The notes: a model not told the origin generated them from the sequence alone. 64,000 nucleotides of DNA from Nostoc sp. TCL26-01 (GCF_013393945.1 NZ_CP040297.1:1814804-1878803), one strand, 5' to 3'; shown: positions 1 through 8,715, counted from the first letter of the stretch. Numbers and translations are program-made.

Positions 1-33
1 TCCCAGTACCCAGTACCCAGTCCCCAGTCCCTT
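1..33. repeat. STRR heptad repeat (CCCAGTA/CCCCAGT)
   Basis: Tandem copies of CCCAGTA and CCCCAGT open the window. Such heptad repeats (STRR) are typical of Nostoc-type genomes and recur here near 18.35, 39.0, 58.8 and 60.2 kb. The array is probably cut by the window edge. Confidence 0.7.
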
Positions 34-129
34 ACCTCTACGAGTGATTTAGAAATCAAATCGGATTACCATATTACCTATTCTTAATAGTTGCTAAGAT
101 TGAAGCACCAGAATTTTTAGGGTGCGAAT

Positions 130-624
130 ATGAGTATATTCCTCATTGCTGTGATTGATGGTAAGAAAGCACGTTTTTTAACTTTAGAACCATCTGCATT
201 ACCTGAATATCAATCAAGCCCCAATTTAACTGAGCATGAAGTTTTGTTAAATTCGGCAAAAGAACTTTCTGGACAAGAATTGTGGGCGAGTACAAAGACA
301 GGACGCAATCGTGGTGTGGCAGGTCAAGCTCATAGTTATGATGACCATAGAGATAATCATATGCTTGAATTTGAGCGCCGCTTTGCTCACACAGTTAGTA
401 ACAAGATTATTAACTTAACTCAAGTTAAGCGAGTGCAACAATTGTTATTGATTGCTGAGTCACAAATCTTAGGATTAATGAGAGAATCGCTTGCGTCTGT
501 ATTACCTAAAAATATTCATGTTAATGAGTTGGCTAAAAATCTCTGTCATCTAAAACCGCATGAATTACATGAGTATCTAGCTCATAAACAACTCTTACCA
601 GCCAGCAAACGCATTTCTGGTTAG
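130..624 (+). CDS. host attachment family protein (baeRF/eRF1-like)
   Basis: A soluble 164-residue protein with no signal peptide or membrane segment. The middle motif RGVAGQAHSYDDHRD (residues 60-74), followed by an F-rich helix (FERRFAHTVSNKI), matches the Host_attach family (PF10116). That family belongs to the bacterial archaeo-eukaryotic release factor (eRF1-like) superfamily, whose members are thought to act on ribosomes or RNA. The length is usual for the family. The ATG follows a weak purine stretch. It stands alone, with about 250 bases of apparently empty AT-rich DNA downstream. A second, unrelated-looking baeRF protein lies at 35245-36333. The biochemical role is not established, so the call is by family only. 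Confidence 0.7.
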   Translation: MSIFLIAVIDGKKARFLTLEPSALPEYQSSPNLTEHEVLLNSAKELSGQELWASTKTGRNRGVAGQAHSYDDHRDNHMLEFERRFAHTVSNKIINLTQVKRVQQLLLIAESQILGLMRESLASVLPKNIHVNELAKNLCHLKPHELHEYLAHKQLLPASKRISG

Positions 625-878
625 ATATAAGATTTCTCCGTTAAGTTTGGGATAGGAAATTAAGCTAGTGTACTTCATAGTAGTAGTAAGGTTTTTATAC
701 TTTTTTAAAAGTACGCTAAAAAATATTACCTAAACTTAACTCGTACTCTTGTGTATTCATTTTTGCGAGATAATCAAAATACAAGGCAGTGGCGATGCAA
801 CTAAAAGTTGATCTTTAGTTACATAATATAATTCAATGTCTTGTAGCAACCTAAAAAGGCGATGCAGGGGGGTGTAAA

Positions 879-992
879 ATGACTCACGATTTTCCTATAG
901 ATGATTTTAGTAACTACTTAATAGTGAAAATCAGTATGCTGATTGTGCTATTGCTATTATTGTTAGCAATTTCCGCAGCCCCAGCGATTTAA
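879..992 (+). CDS. small single-span membrane protein, 37 aa
   Basis: A 37-codon reading frame starting at ATG 879, eight bases after a strong G-rich ribosome site (GGGGGG, 867-872). The product has an acidic polar N-terminus (THDFPIDDFSNY) and one hydrophobic segment (residues about 14-36, with LIVLLLLLLAISAAPA), so it should be a single-pass membrane peptide. I do not recognise a family. The ribosome site and clean hydrophobic span argue that it is expressed, but the length alone gives little statistical support. Confidence 0.45.
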   Translation: MTHDFPIDDFSNYLIVKISMLIVLLLLLLAISAAPAI

Positions 993-1021
993 AGATGAGT
1001 TAGTTACTATCGCAAAATCTC

Positions 1022-1189
1022 CTAACTTGCGTCTTCCCAGTCGCAGAGTAGTTCAGGTGCTTGTTTGATTTTTTGTGGTTTGCGGAGTGGGACTCTGGGA
1101 GTGCCAATATCCACAGAATGAAAAGATTGTTGTCTTTTCTTGGGAGATTTTTGATCTTGCTTGGGGGAAAGAATCTGTGTGGTTGTCAT
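1022..1189 (-). CDS. small basic hypothetical protein, 55 aa
   Basis: A 55-codon frame on the minus strand starting at ATG 1189. The product is hydrophilic and basic in its first 45 residues (repeated K/Q, SPKQDQKSPKKRQQ), with VDIGTPRVPLRKP in the middle and an acidic tail ending in ELLCDWEDAS. The amino-acid pattern is not what random AT-rich DNA gives, and the frame is open from start to stop. It has no membrane segment and no recognised family. It converges with the small membrane protein at 879-992. Confidence 0.45.
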   Translation of the reverse strand: MTTTQILSPKQDQKSPKKRQQSFHSVDIGTPRVPLRKPQKIKQAPELLCDWEDAS

Positions 1190-1452
1190 GGTAAATCAAC
1201 TTTTACTATAAACTGAGCATTTAGTTTATATCATCAATTGCTCAACGGCAAATTTCGCAGCTAGAATATGACAAAATATTAGCGATCGCCTAGTGACATT
1301 CCTCACATCTCCTCAACGCTATTCCAGGATCAACAGCAAGTTTCTGTTGTCTATGACACAAGATTATCCTCCGAAAGAGAGAATTTCTCGCGTCATAAAA
1401 ACTGCTGCACCTACAATCATCAATATTAATGTCACTTTTCCCCCAATAACTA

Positions 1453-1478
1453 GAGCGTTTCTCAGTTAAGTGAGGTAC
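1453..1478 (+). repeat. dispersed repeat, solo end of MITE-like element
   Basis: GCGTTTCTCAGTTAAGTGAG followed by GTAC is shared almost exactly with 6245-6270 and, with one change, with the left end of the MITE at 22877. It ends a short open frame (1353-1469), whose stop TAA lies inside the repeat. Confidence 0.6.
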
Positions 1479-1621
1479 ATATTTTTAGTCACCTGACCAA
1501 TGACTAATGACCAATGACTACTGATAAAATTTTAATTAATAGCAAAAAATAAAACTTTTAACTAACTCAGTCTAAAGCTTTTTTGCTTTAAATACGAAGA
1601 ATAAATATAAGGATTTTGACT

Positions 1622-2317
1622 GTGAATTTGTCATCATTAGGTTTTTTTCGCAGTTTACGAAAAGATAATCAGCAATTTGCTGTCATTGGTTTAGGTCGTT
1701 TTGGTCGTTCAGTCTGTTATACCTTACATAAGTTAGGCTACCAAGTCCTCGGAACTGATATTGATGAAAAACGAGTATCAGTAGCGTTAACAGAAGAAAT
1801 AGTTGGTCATGCTTTGCAATTAGACTCAACCGAAGCTGCTGCACTCAAGGAAGCAGGAATCTTTGAATTTGATACGGTAATTATTGCCATTGGTAATTAT
1901 GTCCAAGAAAGCATTATTACTACTTTGAATGTGAAAGAAGGTGGTGTACCTCATGTGGTCGCTAAAGCTTCTAGTGAAGTTCATCAAAAGTTATTGAAGC
2001 GAGTAGGGGCAGATCATGTTGTTTTTCCTGAATATGAAGCCGGTTGTGCGCTAGCACGAACACTGACTAAACCATCTATTTTAGATAGATTTGACCTCGA
2101 CCCAGATAATAGTATTGTTGAGTTAATCGTACCTGATGAATTTCATGGCAAAACGATCGCTGAACTACAATTACGCAACCGTTATGGTCTGAATTTGTTA
2201 GCTGTCAGCCATGATGGTAAATTTCAAATTAATCCTGAACCCACCAAACGTTTAGAACGTGGTACAGCAATGGTAGTTATCGGTTGTAATAAGGATATTA
2301 ATCGTTTACCAATTTAG
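1622..2317 (+). CDS. ktrA: Ktr potassium uptake regulatory subunit KtrA (TrkA-N/TrkA-C)
   Basis: A cytoplasmic nucleotide-binding gating subunit of a Ktr-type potassium uptake channel. An N-terminal Rossmann RCK domain carries the glycine motif VIGLGRFGRS (about residues 21-30) and the acidic residue of strand 2 (GTDIDEKRV). A TrkA-C domain follows from about residue 145 (DNSIVELIVPDEFHGKTIAEL). The 231-residue length fits KtrA (about 220). GTG 1622 is chosen because AAGGA lies nine bases upstream; the TTG at 1616 is too close to that site. No ktrB channel gene is visible in the window, so the partner is elsewhere. It is preceded by 430 bases of repeat-containing DNA. Confidence 0.85.
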   Translation: MNLSSLGFFRSLRKDNQQFAVIGLGRFGRSVCYTLHKLGYQVLGTDIDEKRVSVALTEEIVGHALQLDSTEAAALKEAGIFEFDTVIIAIGNYVQESIITTLNVKEGGVPHVVAKASSEVHQKLLKRVGADHVVFPEYEAGCALARTLTKPSILDRFDLDPDNSIVELIVPDEFHGKTIAELQLRNRYGLNLLAVSHDGKFQINPEPTKRLERGTAMVVIGCNKDINRLPI

Positions 2318-2441
2318 CTAATTGACCAAAACTAGTGTGTAGGGTGCAGTCTTAGATTCCCCTACATCTCACCTTCCGCACTCCCAAGTGTCACAATAAG
2401 ATGTGCCTGGGTAACGTCTTAATTAACTAGGGATAAAGAAC

Positions 2442-2708
2442 ATGAATATCCAACTTCAAGCTGAATATGAGCAATTTATACAAACCAGAATTGCTACAGG
2501 TAGGTATGAAAATGCTGAAGATGTCATTGTTAAAGCGTTAAAACTGCTGGAGGAATGGGAGAAGGGTTATCACGAATGGGAAGAAGATATTAAGAAAAAA
2601 ATAGCGGCTGGATTGGCTTCTATCGAACGTGGAGACGTAGTAGATGGTGAAGTGGTGATGACAAGACTGGAGGAGAAATTACGCAAGGCCCGTGAGACTC
2701 AAGGATAA
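2442..2708 (+). CDS. ParD-like antitoxin without adjacent toxin
   Basis: An 88-residue protein of the ParD/CopG type II antitoxin kind. The N-terminal ribbon-helix-helix (MNIQLQAEYEQFIQTRIATG, then YENAEDVIVKALKLLEE) would bind DNA, and the charged C-terminal helical tail would wrap a toxin. A ParE-type toxin gene normally follows immediately. Here the next gene, the Hsp70-like one, converges from the other strand 10 bases later, so the toxin is absent. It may be an orphan that regulates a remote toxin or a relic. GGGATAAAG precedes the ATG. Confidence 0.75.
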   Translation: MNIQLQAEYEQFIQTRIATGRYENAEDVIVKALKLLEEWEKGYHEWEEDIKKKIAAGLASIERGDVVDGEVVMTRLEEKLRKARETQG

Positions 2709-2718
2709 TGGAATACTT

Positions 2719-4317
2719 TTAACTCAACTGGGCTACGAGTTGATTCTCCAACAAAGTATCATTGGTTAACAAATCTTCAACGGTGATGCGTAAAAAGCGT
2801 TGCTCATCGACTTGAAATAAGATTTTAATACGATCGCTTCCTGGATATCCTGGTGGTGTGAGTTGGGCTATAGTTCTCGCACCTGCTGTATCATTTAAGG
2901 GTTTAACGCTGGTGACTCCAGTTTCCAGGCGGCGTGTAATTAAGCGATCGCCATCAAAATAAACTTCTGTGCCGCCTGTTTGTGCGCCTAATTCCCCTAA
3001 AATTAACTCAATGCTGGGTTGATTCTCTAAAGAAGCACCCAGAACTAATTCTACTGGCTGATTCATGGGATATGGTTGTCCTTCCCGAATAATGGGATGC
3101 CAACTATGGCGTTGGTTGCGTCGATCCCAATAGCGCACACCGTAGCTATGGTAAAGAAAGTCTTTGATTTCCACCCCTTGAGATAGTTGCAATGCACCTT
3201 GAGCGATCGCTTCAAATGGGCGATCAGAGCGAATTTTCTCTGGTGTAAAATATTGTTTTACCCATGTTTGCACTGCGGGTAGTTGCACAGTTCCACCTAC
3301 TAATAAAACGGCGTTAATATCAGCAATTTCTATCCCTTGGCGGCGTGCTTGTTGCAGTAAATTAGACATCGACTCATCTAGTTGCTCAAAAAATCCATGT
3401 TCTTTGAGGATTTGTTCTAAATGATCACGGGTTAACTCTAGTTCATAGCTGTCAAAATTTTCATCATCAAAATACACTTCACTGGCTTGGGTTTGAGTAG
3501 AGAGTTGAATTTTTATCCGTTCTGCAAGTCTGGTGATGATAGGACTGATCGCTAGTCCTTGGGTTTTGGTAAAGTAATCTACTAACCAATTATCAATATC
3601 TGTACCGCCTAAATTCTGCCCAGCTTTTGCCAATACACGGGCAGTTTTAACTTTTTGTTTGGAATCTTCCGCCAGTGATTTACTGCCCCATTTCAGCAAG
3701 AATCCTACAGGTTTACTGTTTGCTTGAGTACTTTTATTTAACTGCACAAGAGATAAATCTAATGTTCCACCACCAAAGTCAATTACTAAGAGAATTTCTT
3801 CTTCAGCTAAACCGTATCCTAAAGCTGCGGCTGTAGGTTCATCTAACATCCGCACTTGTTCAACGGGGAGTGCTTGACAAACTTTACCCAACCAGTAGCG
3901 ATAATTTTCAAAGCTATCAACAGGTACGGTTAAGATGAGTGAGTCCAAGCCACCTTCTAGCGGTGCTAATTGTTCAATGACTCGCGTGAGAAACCATTGG
4001 CCAATTTGCTCAAAACTCATCAGTTTTCCATCTATTTCTGGAAGAAAACCTTGGATACCTGCCCCAATCCCTCGTTTGAAGCTACGGAAGAAGCGGGTAT
4101 CACCTTTAAGATCAAGACCGCGATCGCGCACTTGTTGCCCTACAATCACCTTACCTTGGTTGGCATCTTCCACATAAACCAAACTGGGAATTAGTGGAGG
4201 GTTGAGGCTTTGTTGAATTGATAAACCAGGAAGATTGAGAGTTTGGGGTTGTTGGGTGACTGGGTTCCAACGGGTAATAACTGTGTTACTAGTACCGAAA
4301 TCGATTGCGATCGCCAT
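2719..4317 (-). CDS. short Hsp70-family protein
   Basis: An Hsp70-type ATPase of 532 residues. The actin-fold nucleotide domain shows phosphate-1 (AIDFGTSNT, residues about 4-12), DEPTAAALGYG (159-169), phosphate-2 (VIDFGGGTLDLS, 178-189) and the adenosine motif (LLVGGTVQLP, about 340). After about residue 380 there is only a reduced beta-type substrate region, and the alpha-helical lid of DnaK (about 610-640 aa) is missing. ATG 4317 is preferred because DFGTSNT then sits at the normal distance from the start; an in-frame ATG at 4335 would add six residues. It is probably a specialised cyanobacterial chaperone relative; no co-chaperone gene is adjacent. Confidence 0.85.
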   Translation of the reverse strand: MAIAIDFGTSNTVITRWNPVTQQPQTLNLPGLSIQQSLNPPLIPSLVYVEDANQGKVIVGQQVRDRGLDLKGDTRFFRSFKRGIGAGIQGFLPEIDGKLMSFEQIGQWFLTRVIEQLAPLEGGLDSLILTVPVDSFENYRYWLGKVCQALPVEQVRMLDEPTAAALGYGLAEEEILLVIDFGGGTLDLSLVQLNKSTQANSKPVGFLLKWGSKSLAEDSKQKVKTARVLAKAGQNLGGTDIDNWLVDYFTKTQGLAISPIITRLAERIKIQLSTQTQASEVYFDDENFDSYELELTRDHLEQILKEHGFFEQLDESMSNLLQQARRQGIEIADINAVLLVGGTVQLPAVQTWVKQYFTPEKIRSDRPFEAIAQGALQLSQGVEIKDFLYHSYGVRYWDRRNQRHSWHPIIREGQPYPMNQPVELVLGASLENQPSIELILGELGAQTGGTEVYFDGDRLITRRLETGVTSVKPLNDTAGARTIAQLTPPGYPGSDRIKILFQVDEQRFLRITVEDLLTNDTLLENQLVAQLS

Positions 4318-4458
4318 AAGCAATTCAAAATTCAAAATTAAAAATGAAATAAGCCTCTTATCATCAGCGTTCTAGCTCTTAAGATTCAGCGACTTAACAG
4401 CGCTTTGGCTTAGTCTCAATTATCTCAAGCAGAGGCACAGATTATGTTTTTCGTGAAA

Positions 4459-5406
4459 CTATTGTCCCATAAGCCACCATGAGCGCAAATGGGCGATCGC
4501 TACTTCTTTTTGTTTGGCTTCAACTTCTATCCACGGTGCTTGATAGTAAACACTGGGCATATCAGTAATTAAATTACTGTGTTTTCTGTCGTTAAATGCT
4601 TGTTCGCCGTTGGAAATATGGACTAGTTGCCATTCTGGTTTTTCCCAAGTTGTTTGTGCTGCATGAAACATAGCTGCAACACTGGGATGATCATAGCTGT
4701 CTAGATTTTCATGACAAATATGATGATGGGCATCGAAAACCATTGGTATATTAGCCTGTTGGCAGACTGTGAAAATTTCCTCGGCACTGTAGGCGTATTC
4801 GTCGTTTTCTAGTGTGAGACGATTCCTGATAGCTGCTGGCAAATCAGAGATCACAGAAATTAATTGTTGGCTGCGTTGAGATTTGCCACCATGAATATTC
4901 ATCAATGACCAAGGTGAACGAGGCAAGCCGAGTAAATCAAGGGTAAGGGCGTGTCGTTCTAAAATTTTGATACTATTTTGCACTACTTCGGCCGAGTCAG
5001 AACTGAGGACTACATATTGATCTGGGTGTAGTACGATTCTGATATTGAGGGATTGCGATCGCTCTCCTATCTTACTTAAATCAGCACTCATTTCTGTTAG
5101 TATGTTTGTCCCGATTTGGTCTTCGAGATCACTGAGGGGAAATAAGGCTGAGGAGAGGCGATACAAGCGGATATTATTGTTGTGGCAAAAAGACAAGGCA
5201 TCATGCAAGCGCTGCAAGTTATGCTGGTAAAGTTCTCTCAGGGCTGTTTGGCGATCGTCCACAGAGAGTTTTAAATAGCGTGTGCGTGTCATAGTCCGAA
5301 AACGGACTTGTTGATCAAATGTAATGCAAACCAGCCCTAACTCTGGCGGAACGTTTGTTTGTAACTGTGCGGTGTTAAGCAGGTGAACTAACTGGATTGC
5401 AGCCAT
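4459..5406 (-). CDS. uvsE: UV DNA damage endonuclease (UvsE/UVDE)
   Basis: A TIM-barrel endonuclease that nicks DNA 5' to UV photoproducts and starts an alternative excision repair. The 315 residues include the signature PPELGLVCITFDQQVRFRTM (20-39), RTRYLKL, NIRLYRLSSALFPLSDL, RIVLHPDQYVVLSS and MNIHGGK, plus late metal-binding residues (VFDAHHHICHE). About 15-20 residues precede the usual family start, but no better start is visible. It is a single-gene unit, divergent from the small membrane gene at 5865. Pterin-like or other repair genes are not nearby. Confidence 0.88.
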   Translation of the reverse strand: MAAIQLVHLLNTAQLQTNVPPELGLVCITFDQQVRFRTMTRTRYLKLSVDDRQTALRELYQHNLQRLHDALSFCHNNNIRLYRLSSALFPLSDLEDQIGTNILTEMSADLSKIGERSQSLNIRIVLHPDQYVVLSSDSAEVVQNSIKILERHALTLDLLGLPRSPWSLMNIHGGKSQRSQQLISVISDLPAAIRNRLTLENDEYAYSAEEIFTVCQQANIPMVFDAHHHICHENLDSYDHPSVAAMFHAAQTTWEKPEWQLVHISNGEQAFNDRKHSNLITDMPSVYYQAPWIEVEAKQKEVAIAHLRSWWLMGQ

Positions 5407-5864
5407 TGATTTATCTATATATTCATTACCTCTTGACTTTATTTAACTGAATTATCGTTGTGTGTGAGGAGTATCTCAAGCTTGATTTTGCCAGCATTTA
5501 AGTATCTATAGGTATGAAAATTCCTATATTTTTGTTTGTGTTGATGCCCTCATAAACAATACATCTATCTTGAGTAATAAATAAAATTTATATAAATGAA
5601 TATTCATCTAGCTAAATAAAATTTTTTCATAATAACTAACACACCCTTTATGTAGAAGTTCGTCAATCTCAGCTTTCAAGGTGACAAAAGACGATAAATC
5701 AAAAGCAGGAATGTCAAGATAAGCAGATGTACCTTTTGGTAGTACTGTCAAGTCAATTAAATATTTATTAATATAGGTATAAATCCATCGTCAGGAGTCA
5801 AAAAAATTCAGATAGCAGGCGTTTTCCACAATCACCAGATTTTTCACCAGCAGAACAGAAGATT
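5407..5864. other. AT-rich intergenic stretch with one possible coding remnant
   Basis: AT-rich DNA between the divergent uvsE and 5865 genes. On the minus strand, 5608-5751 stays open from a TTG and has a protein-like composition (LPKGTSAYLDIPAFDLSSF). I see no RNA gene or obvious terminator. Both promoters should lie here, but I cannot place them with confidence. Confidence 0.4.
5608..5751 (-). pseudogene. possible gene fragment or small ORF, 47 aa
   Basis: A minus-strand frame read from TTG 5751 gives TVLPKGTSAYLDIPAFDL, then SSFVTLKAEIDELLHKG and a short tail. The frame continues a few codons upstream without an ATG and then meets a stop. The composition (amphipathic helix, balanced charge) looks coding, while the lack of a start suggests the 3' end of a decayed gene. 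No family is recognised. Confidence 0.25.
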
Positions 5865-6083
5865 ATGAAAGACCAACAACAGTCAGACTCTAAAGAATTC
5901 GTGGGTAATCTCAAGAATGGCATTTGGTTGTTTGGCCTCTCTTCTTGGGTATTTGGCATTACAGACCGCAGTATTGCTTCCTTCGCCGATGGCTATCTTT
6001 CAGCTTTAGATTTAACGCAACTATTTACAGCAGCAACATTCTTTGTTGCTTGGCTATTTCTAAAGCCGACATCTAAGGTTTAA
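5865..6083 (+). CDS. small membrane protein, 72 aa
   Basis: A 72-residue protein with a polar N-terminus (KDQQQSDSKEF) and two hydrophobic stretches, GIWLFGLSSWVFGI (about 18-32) and LTQLFTAATFFVAWLFL (about 50-66). It is probably a two-span membrane protein with both ends on the same side. The linker DRSIASFADGYLSAL is short. No family is recognised. It stands alone and is followed by repeat-rich DNA. The ATG is preceded by an AGAAGA purine run. Confidence 0.6.
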   Translation: MKDQQQSDSKEFVGNLKNGIWLFGLSSWVFGITDRSIASFADGYLSALDLTQLFTAATFFVAWLFLKPTSKV

Positions 6084-6244
6084 GCAGTTGATTCAGGTAG
6101 AACTTTTGGCTATGGCGTGAGTTTGACGAGTCCTTTGTCACCTCACCCTCAACCCTTCTCCTTGCAGGAGAAGAGAGAAAAACCTTGATTTTTCGTTGCC
6201 TCTGCTGCCAGGAGAGCAAAAAATTTTACAGGCAAATCAGTTTG

Positions 6245-6280
6245 TAGCGTTTCTCAGTTAAGTGAGGTACAGATTTTTAG
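6245..6280 (+). repeat. dispersed repeat, second copy
   Basis: TAGCGTTTCTCAGTTAAGTG, then AGGTACAGATTTTTAG, is nearly the same as at 1453 and as the left end of the MITE at 22877. A weak inverted partner (ATATCTCACTTAAC) lies at about 6393-6406, so this may be a decayed copy about 160 bases long. Confidence 0.6.
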
Positions 6281-6317
6281 TTAACAGAGGCTACCAGCAT
6301 TTCTCATACCATTTCAC

Positions 6318-6390
6318 GTGAATCATGATACACATGAATTATGTAGAGACATTGCAATGCAACGTCTCTACTGTTTCTGACATGATTCAC
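6318..6390. repeat. nested inverted repeat around a GTAGAGAC palindrome
   Basis: The outer arms GTGAATCATG (6318-6327) and CATGATTCAC (6381-6390) are perfect inverted copies. They enclose the palindromic repeat 6343-6371 (GTAGAGACATTGCA / TGCAACGTCTCTAC), which recurs at 22081 and 52692. Transcribed RNA would form a long hairpin. Confidence 0.65.
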
Positions 6391-6678
6391 CAATATCTCA
6401 CTTAACCCGCCCCTACGACCTCTGGACTAGACATTGGTGTAGTGTGTTATGTTACTTACGCTTACTTGAATAAATGTAGCTTATGTATCAGCATATTATT
6501 ACTAATCAAAGTAAGTCTGTGTCTGGAACATAGGTCAAATCATCGTCGTCACTTATGAGACGACCTGTAACATATTAAAGTAAGTGATTTAAAATATACA
6601 ATCATTTAACAAAGCTTAAAGTTGCTTTATTATAATATTTACCAAAGGTGTGAGTTGAGTTTTGGAATTTTATTAACG

Positions 6679-6870
6679 ATGCCTACTGCTACATCTACTG
6701 TTTCGGAACGTAACTGCCAAGCTGACTTGGCTCGGAATCTGAGCAAGTGCTACTACCAAAATGACCAGCAAGCCAAACTCATGGATTTGCAGGCAGAAAT
6801 AGATTCTTTGTTACAACAATTGCAAAATCTCAAAGATGAGCGTTTAGCAACCACCACTCAAGAACAATAG
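6679..6870 (+). CDS. small coiled-coil hypothetical protein, 63 aa
   Basis: A 63-residue polar protein. After PTATSTVSERNCQADLARNL, the C-terminal half (KLMDLQAEIDSLLQQLQNL) has a clear heptad pattern and should form a short coiled coil. The frame remains open upstream to 6622, but ATG 6679 gives the more natural hydrophilic start; neither start has a strong ribosome site. The two cysteines have no metal-site pattern. It is a stand-alone gene of unknown role. Confidence 0.55.
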   Translation: MPTATSTVSERNCQADLARNLSKCYYQNDQQAKLMDLQAEIDSLLQQLQNLKDERLATTTQEQ

Positions 6871-7032
6871 CTTTGCTTGTTGGCGATCGCCTTTCCTATT
6901 GACACTATGTCAGTTTTGTGAAACCAAGGGATGAATCTTTAACTCAAAAACTTGGCGATCGCTGTAATGATTTGATAAAGATTTTGTGAAAATCTGTATA
7001 AACTAATTTAACATTTCTCAGAAAAATTTTAA

Positions 7033-7063
7033 ATGGGGAGGGGAAAAAATATTTCCCTCCCAT
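7033..7063. terminator. bidirectional hairpin terminator
   Basis: ATGGGGAGGGGAAA (7033-7046) pairs with TTTCCCTCCCAT (7052-7063), with bulged Gs, and is followed by TTTTT on the plus strand. It lies just past the stop of the minus-strand gene at 7075 and could end transcription from both sides. Confidence 0.6.
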
Positions 7064-7074
7064 TTTTGTCAAAA

Positions 7075-8589
7075 TTAATCATCTTCGCTGGGAGTGACGG
7101 GTGATTCAATAATGTTGCTACCACTGTAATCTTCGGGGTTGTCTTGAGTTGTCGCTATATCGGGGTTGAGTTGTTTGATTAAACCTTGGATGTAGTTTAG
7201 GGTGGCTGTGGTGGTTTTTGGTTGCCCATTTAACCAAGCACTAGCCTTGGCTTCTCCTTGCTGGGCAGTTAAAATCAAAGCTCCCCAAGCTTGTACTTCT
7301 TGTCTATTAGGGTTAACTTTGAGAGCAGCTACGATCCGCCGCCATAATCGACCTTGATCTATTTTTAATAAAGCAGCAATTTCTTGAGCGTTCTGAGGTG
7401 AGGCATTAAACACCTGTAAAGCTTTTTCCCAACGCCCATCAATTAATTCGGCTAAGACTTGTTGACTGGGACTTGCCCATGTTTTTTCGGCTTGGGCTTT
7501 GGTTTGTTGGGCGTGTAGGTGAATCAGATCAAGTTGAGCTTGCACTGCTTGTGGTAGATGACCTTGACGCTGTTGTTTGATGAATTGTAACGATTCCTCA
7601 GCTGGTGACCACAATCCACTACGACCAATTAACAAGGCATTTTCATAACCAGGATCTTTCCAGTTGGTTGGTTGGAGAGAGATGGCTTCTAGTTGGATGG
7701 GGTTAAGGTATAAATTGACAGCTTTGACTTGATAAACCTGTAACTGTGGTTCTAAAGCTACTGTTTGATCGATAATTAATTCTGGAGTTCTATCACCAGT
7801 TACCTGTTGCCATTTCGGTATGTGTCCACTGGGGCTTGCCCAAGACAACATTGGTTGCAGGTTCGTCCGTTCTCGATTGTAGTAGATAACTTGACCGTAG
7901 GCGATCGCGTTCCGCACTTGGTTTTCTTGTTGACGCTGCCCTTTTAAATAAAACCATACTCCCGGTGCTGATGTCTTCGTTTCAAAGCGTTTAACTTCGC
8001 TCAAAGGTAGGAGGTTGCTGACATCTTGATGTGCTGAGGTATCATCAGCCAAAGTCAAAGATTCCTCTACGCCACTTATCGGTAGATTATTAGCTAAACG
8101 ATAAAATTTTTCTGGTTGTGCTTCATATTTTAAGTTTTCTAATTGATAAACTCTCAGTTCTACCACTTCTCGACAATCAGCTTCACAGTTGGGACGCTGG
8201 CGCATGATTGGTAAAAGAAATGACTTACCCTCATCATCTAAAGGGAGAGAGTCGCCGGGGATTTGTTGTTTTTGACTCAAGTTGACTTGGATTTGTGAGA
8301 GAGTTTGAGGGGGTTCGCCTTGACTAGGGGGAATTTGCGCCCATGCCGGTAAAAAATTATTCAGCCAGATAACTTGTTCGGGATTCAAGATAAACAGAAC
8401 ACTAAGCCAGGTAAAAGTGAGAACTAAGCCAGCACCAGTGAGTAAAATAGCGATCGCTACAATTGAAGACAAAGAACGTTGATGTTTCCGCCTACGTCTA
8501 GTTCTGGTATGGCTGGCTGGTTTAGTCTGCAAATCAGGTTCATTATCGCTAGAAGATTTTGTCTTCGGCTTGCGCGAGCGATGTGCCAT
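7075..8589 (-). CDS. hypothetical membrane-anchored protein, 504 aa
   Basis: A 504-residue protein with a very basic cytoplasmic N-terminus (RTRRRRKHQRS, about 30-40). One membrane anchor follows (IVAIAILLTGAGLVLTFTWL, about 44-63), then a large extracytoplasmic part. That part contains a two-cysteine loop (NCEADCREVVELRVYQ) and mixed alpha/beta sequence; the second half is helical with A/Q-rich repeat-like segments (QVLAELIDGRWEKALQVF). The tail is acidic and Ser-rich. I recognise no enzyme motif. Anchoring and helical repeats suggest a cell-envelope scaffold, but this is only inference. Confidence 0.7.
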   Translation of the reverse strand: MAHRSRKPKTKSSSDNEPDLQTKPASHTRTRRRRKHQRSLSSIVAIAILLTGAGLVLTFTWLSVLFILNPEQVIWLNNFLPAWAQIPPSQGEPPQTLSQIQVNLSQKQQIPGDSLPLDDEGKSFLLPIMRQRPNCEADCREVVELRVYQLENLKYEAQPEKFYRLANNLPISGVEESLTLADDTSAHQDVSNLLPLSEVKRFETKTSAPGVWFYLKGQRQQENQVRNAIAYGQVIYYNRERTNLQPMLSWASPSGHIPKWQQVTGDRTPELIIDQTVALEPQLQVYQVKAVNLYLNPIQLEAISLQPTNWKDPGYENALLIGRSGLWSPAEESLQFIKQQRQGHLPQAVQAQLDLIHLHAQQTKAQAEKTWASPSQQVLAELIDGRWEKALQVFNASPQNAQEIAALLKIDQGRLWRRIVAALKVNPNRQEVQAWGALILTAQQGEAKASAWLNGQPKTTTATLNYIQGLIKQLNPDIATTQDNPEDYSGSNIIESPVTPSEDD

Positions 8590-8715
8590 GTTTAGTTCTC
8601 AGCTAATCTAACGAGTATTGTGTGTTTATTGTTTCTTTTATACTCGCGCTTTGATGAGTTGCCTATAAATCACTAATCTGGCGTAAATATTTGTAATTAT
8701 CTGCGGATCTGAGGA

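Larger units (their letters stand above)
6084..6678. other. repeat-rich intergenic region
   Basis: About 600 bases without a convincing gene. It contains a short hairpin-like Nostoc repeat (CTTCTCCTTGCAGGAGAAG, near 6157), a solo MITE-end repeat (6245-6280) and a nested palindrome (6318-6390). AT-rich DNA upstream of the 6679 gene probably carries its promoter. Confidence 0.6.
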
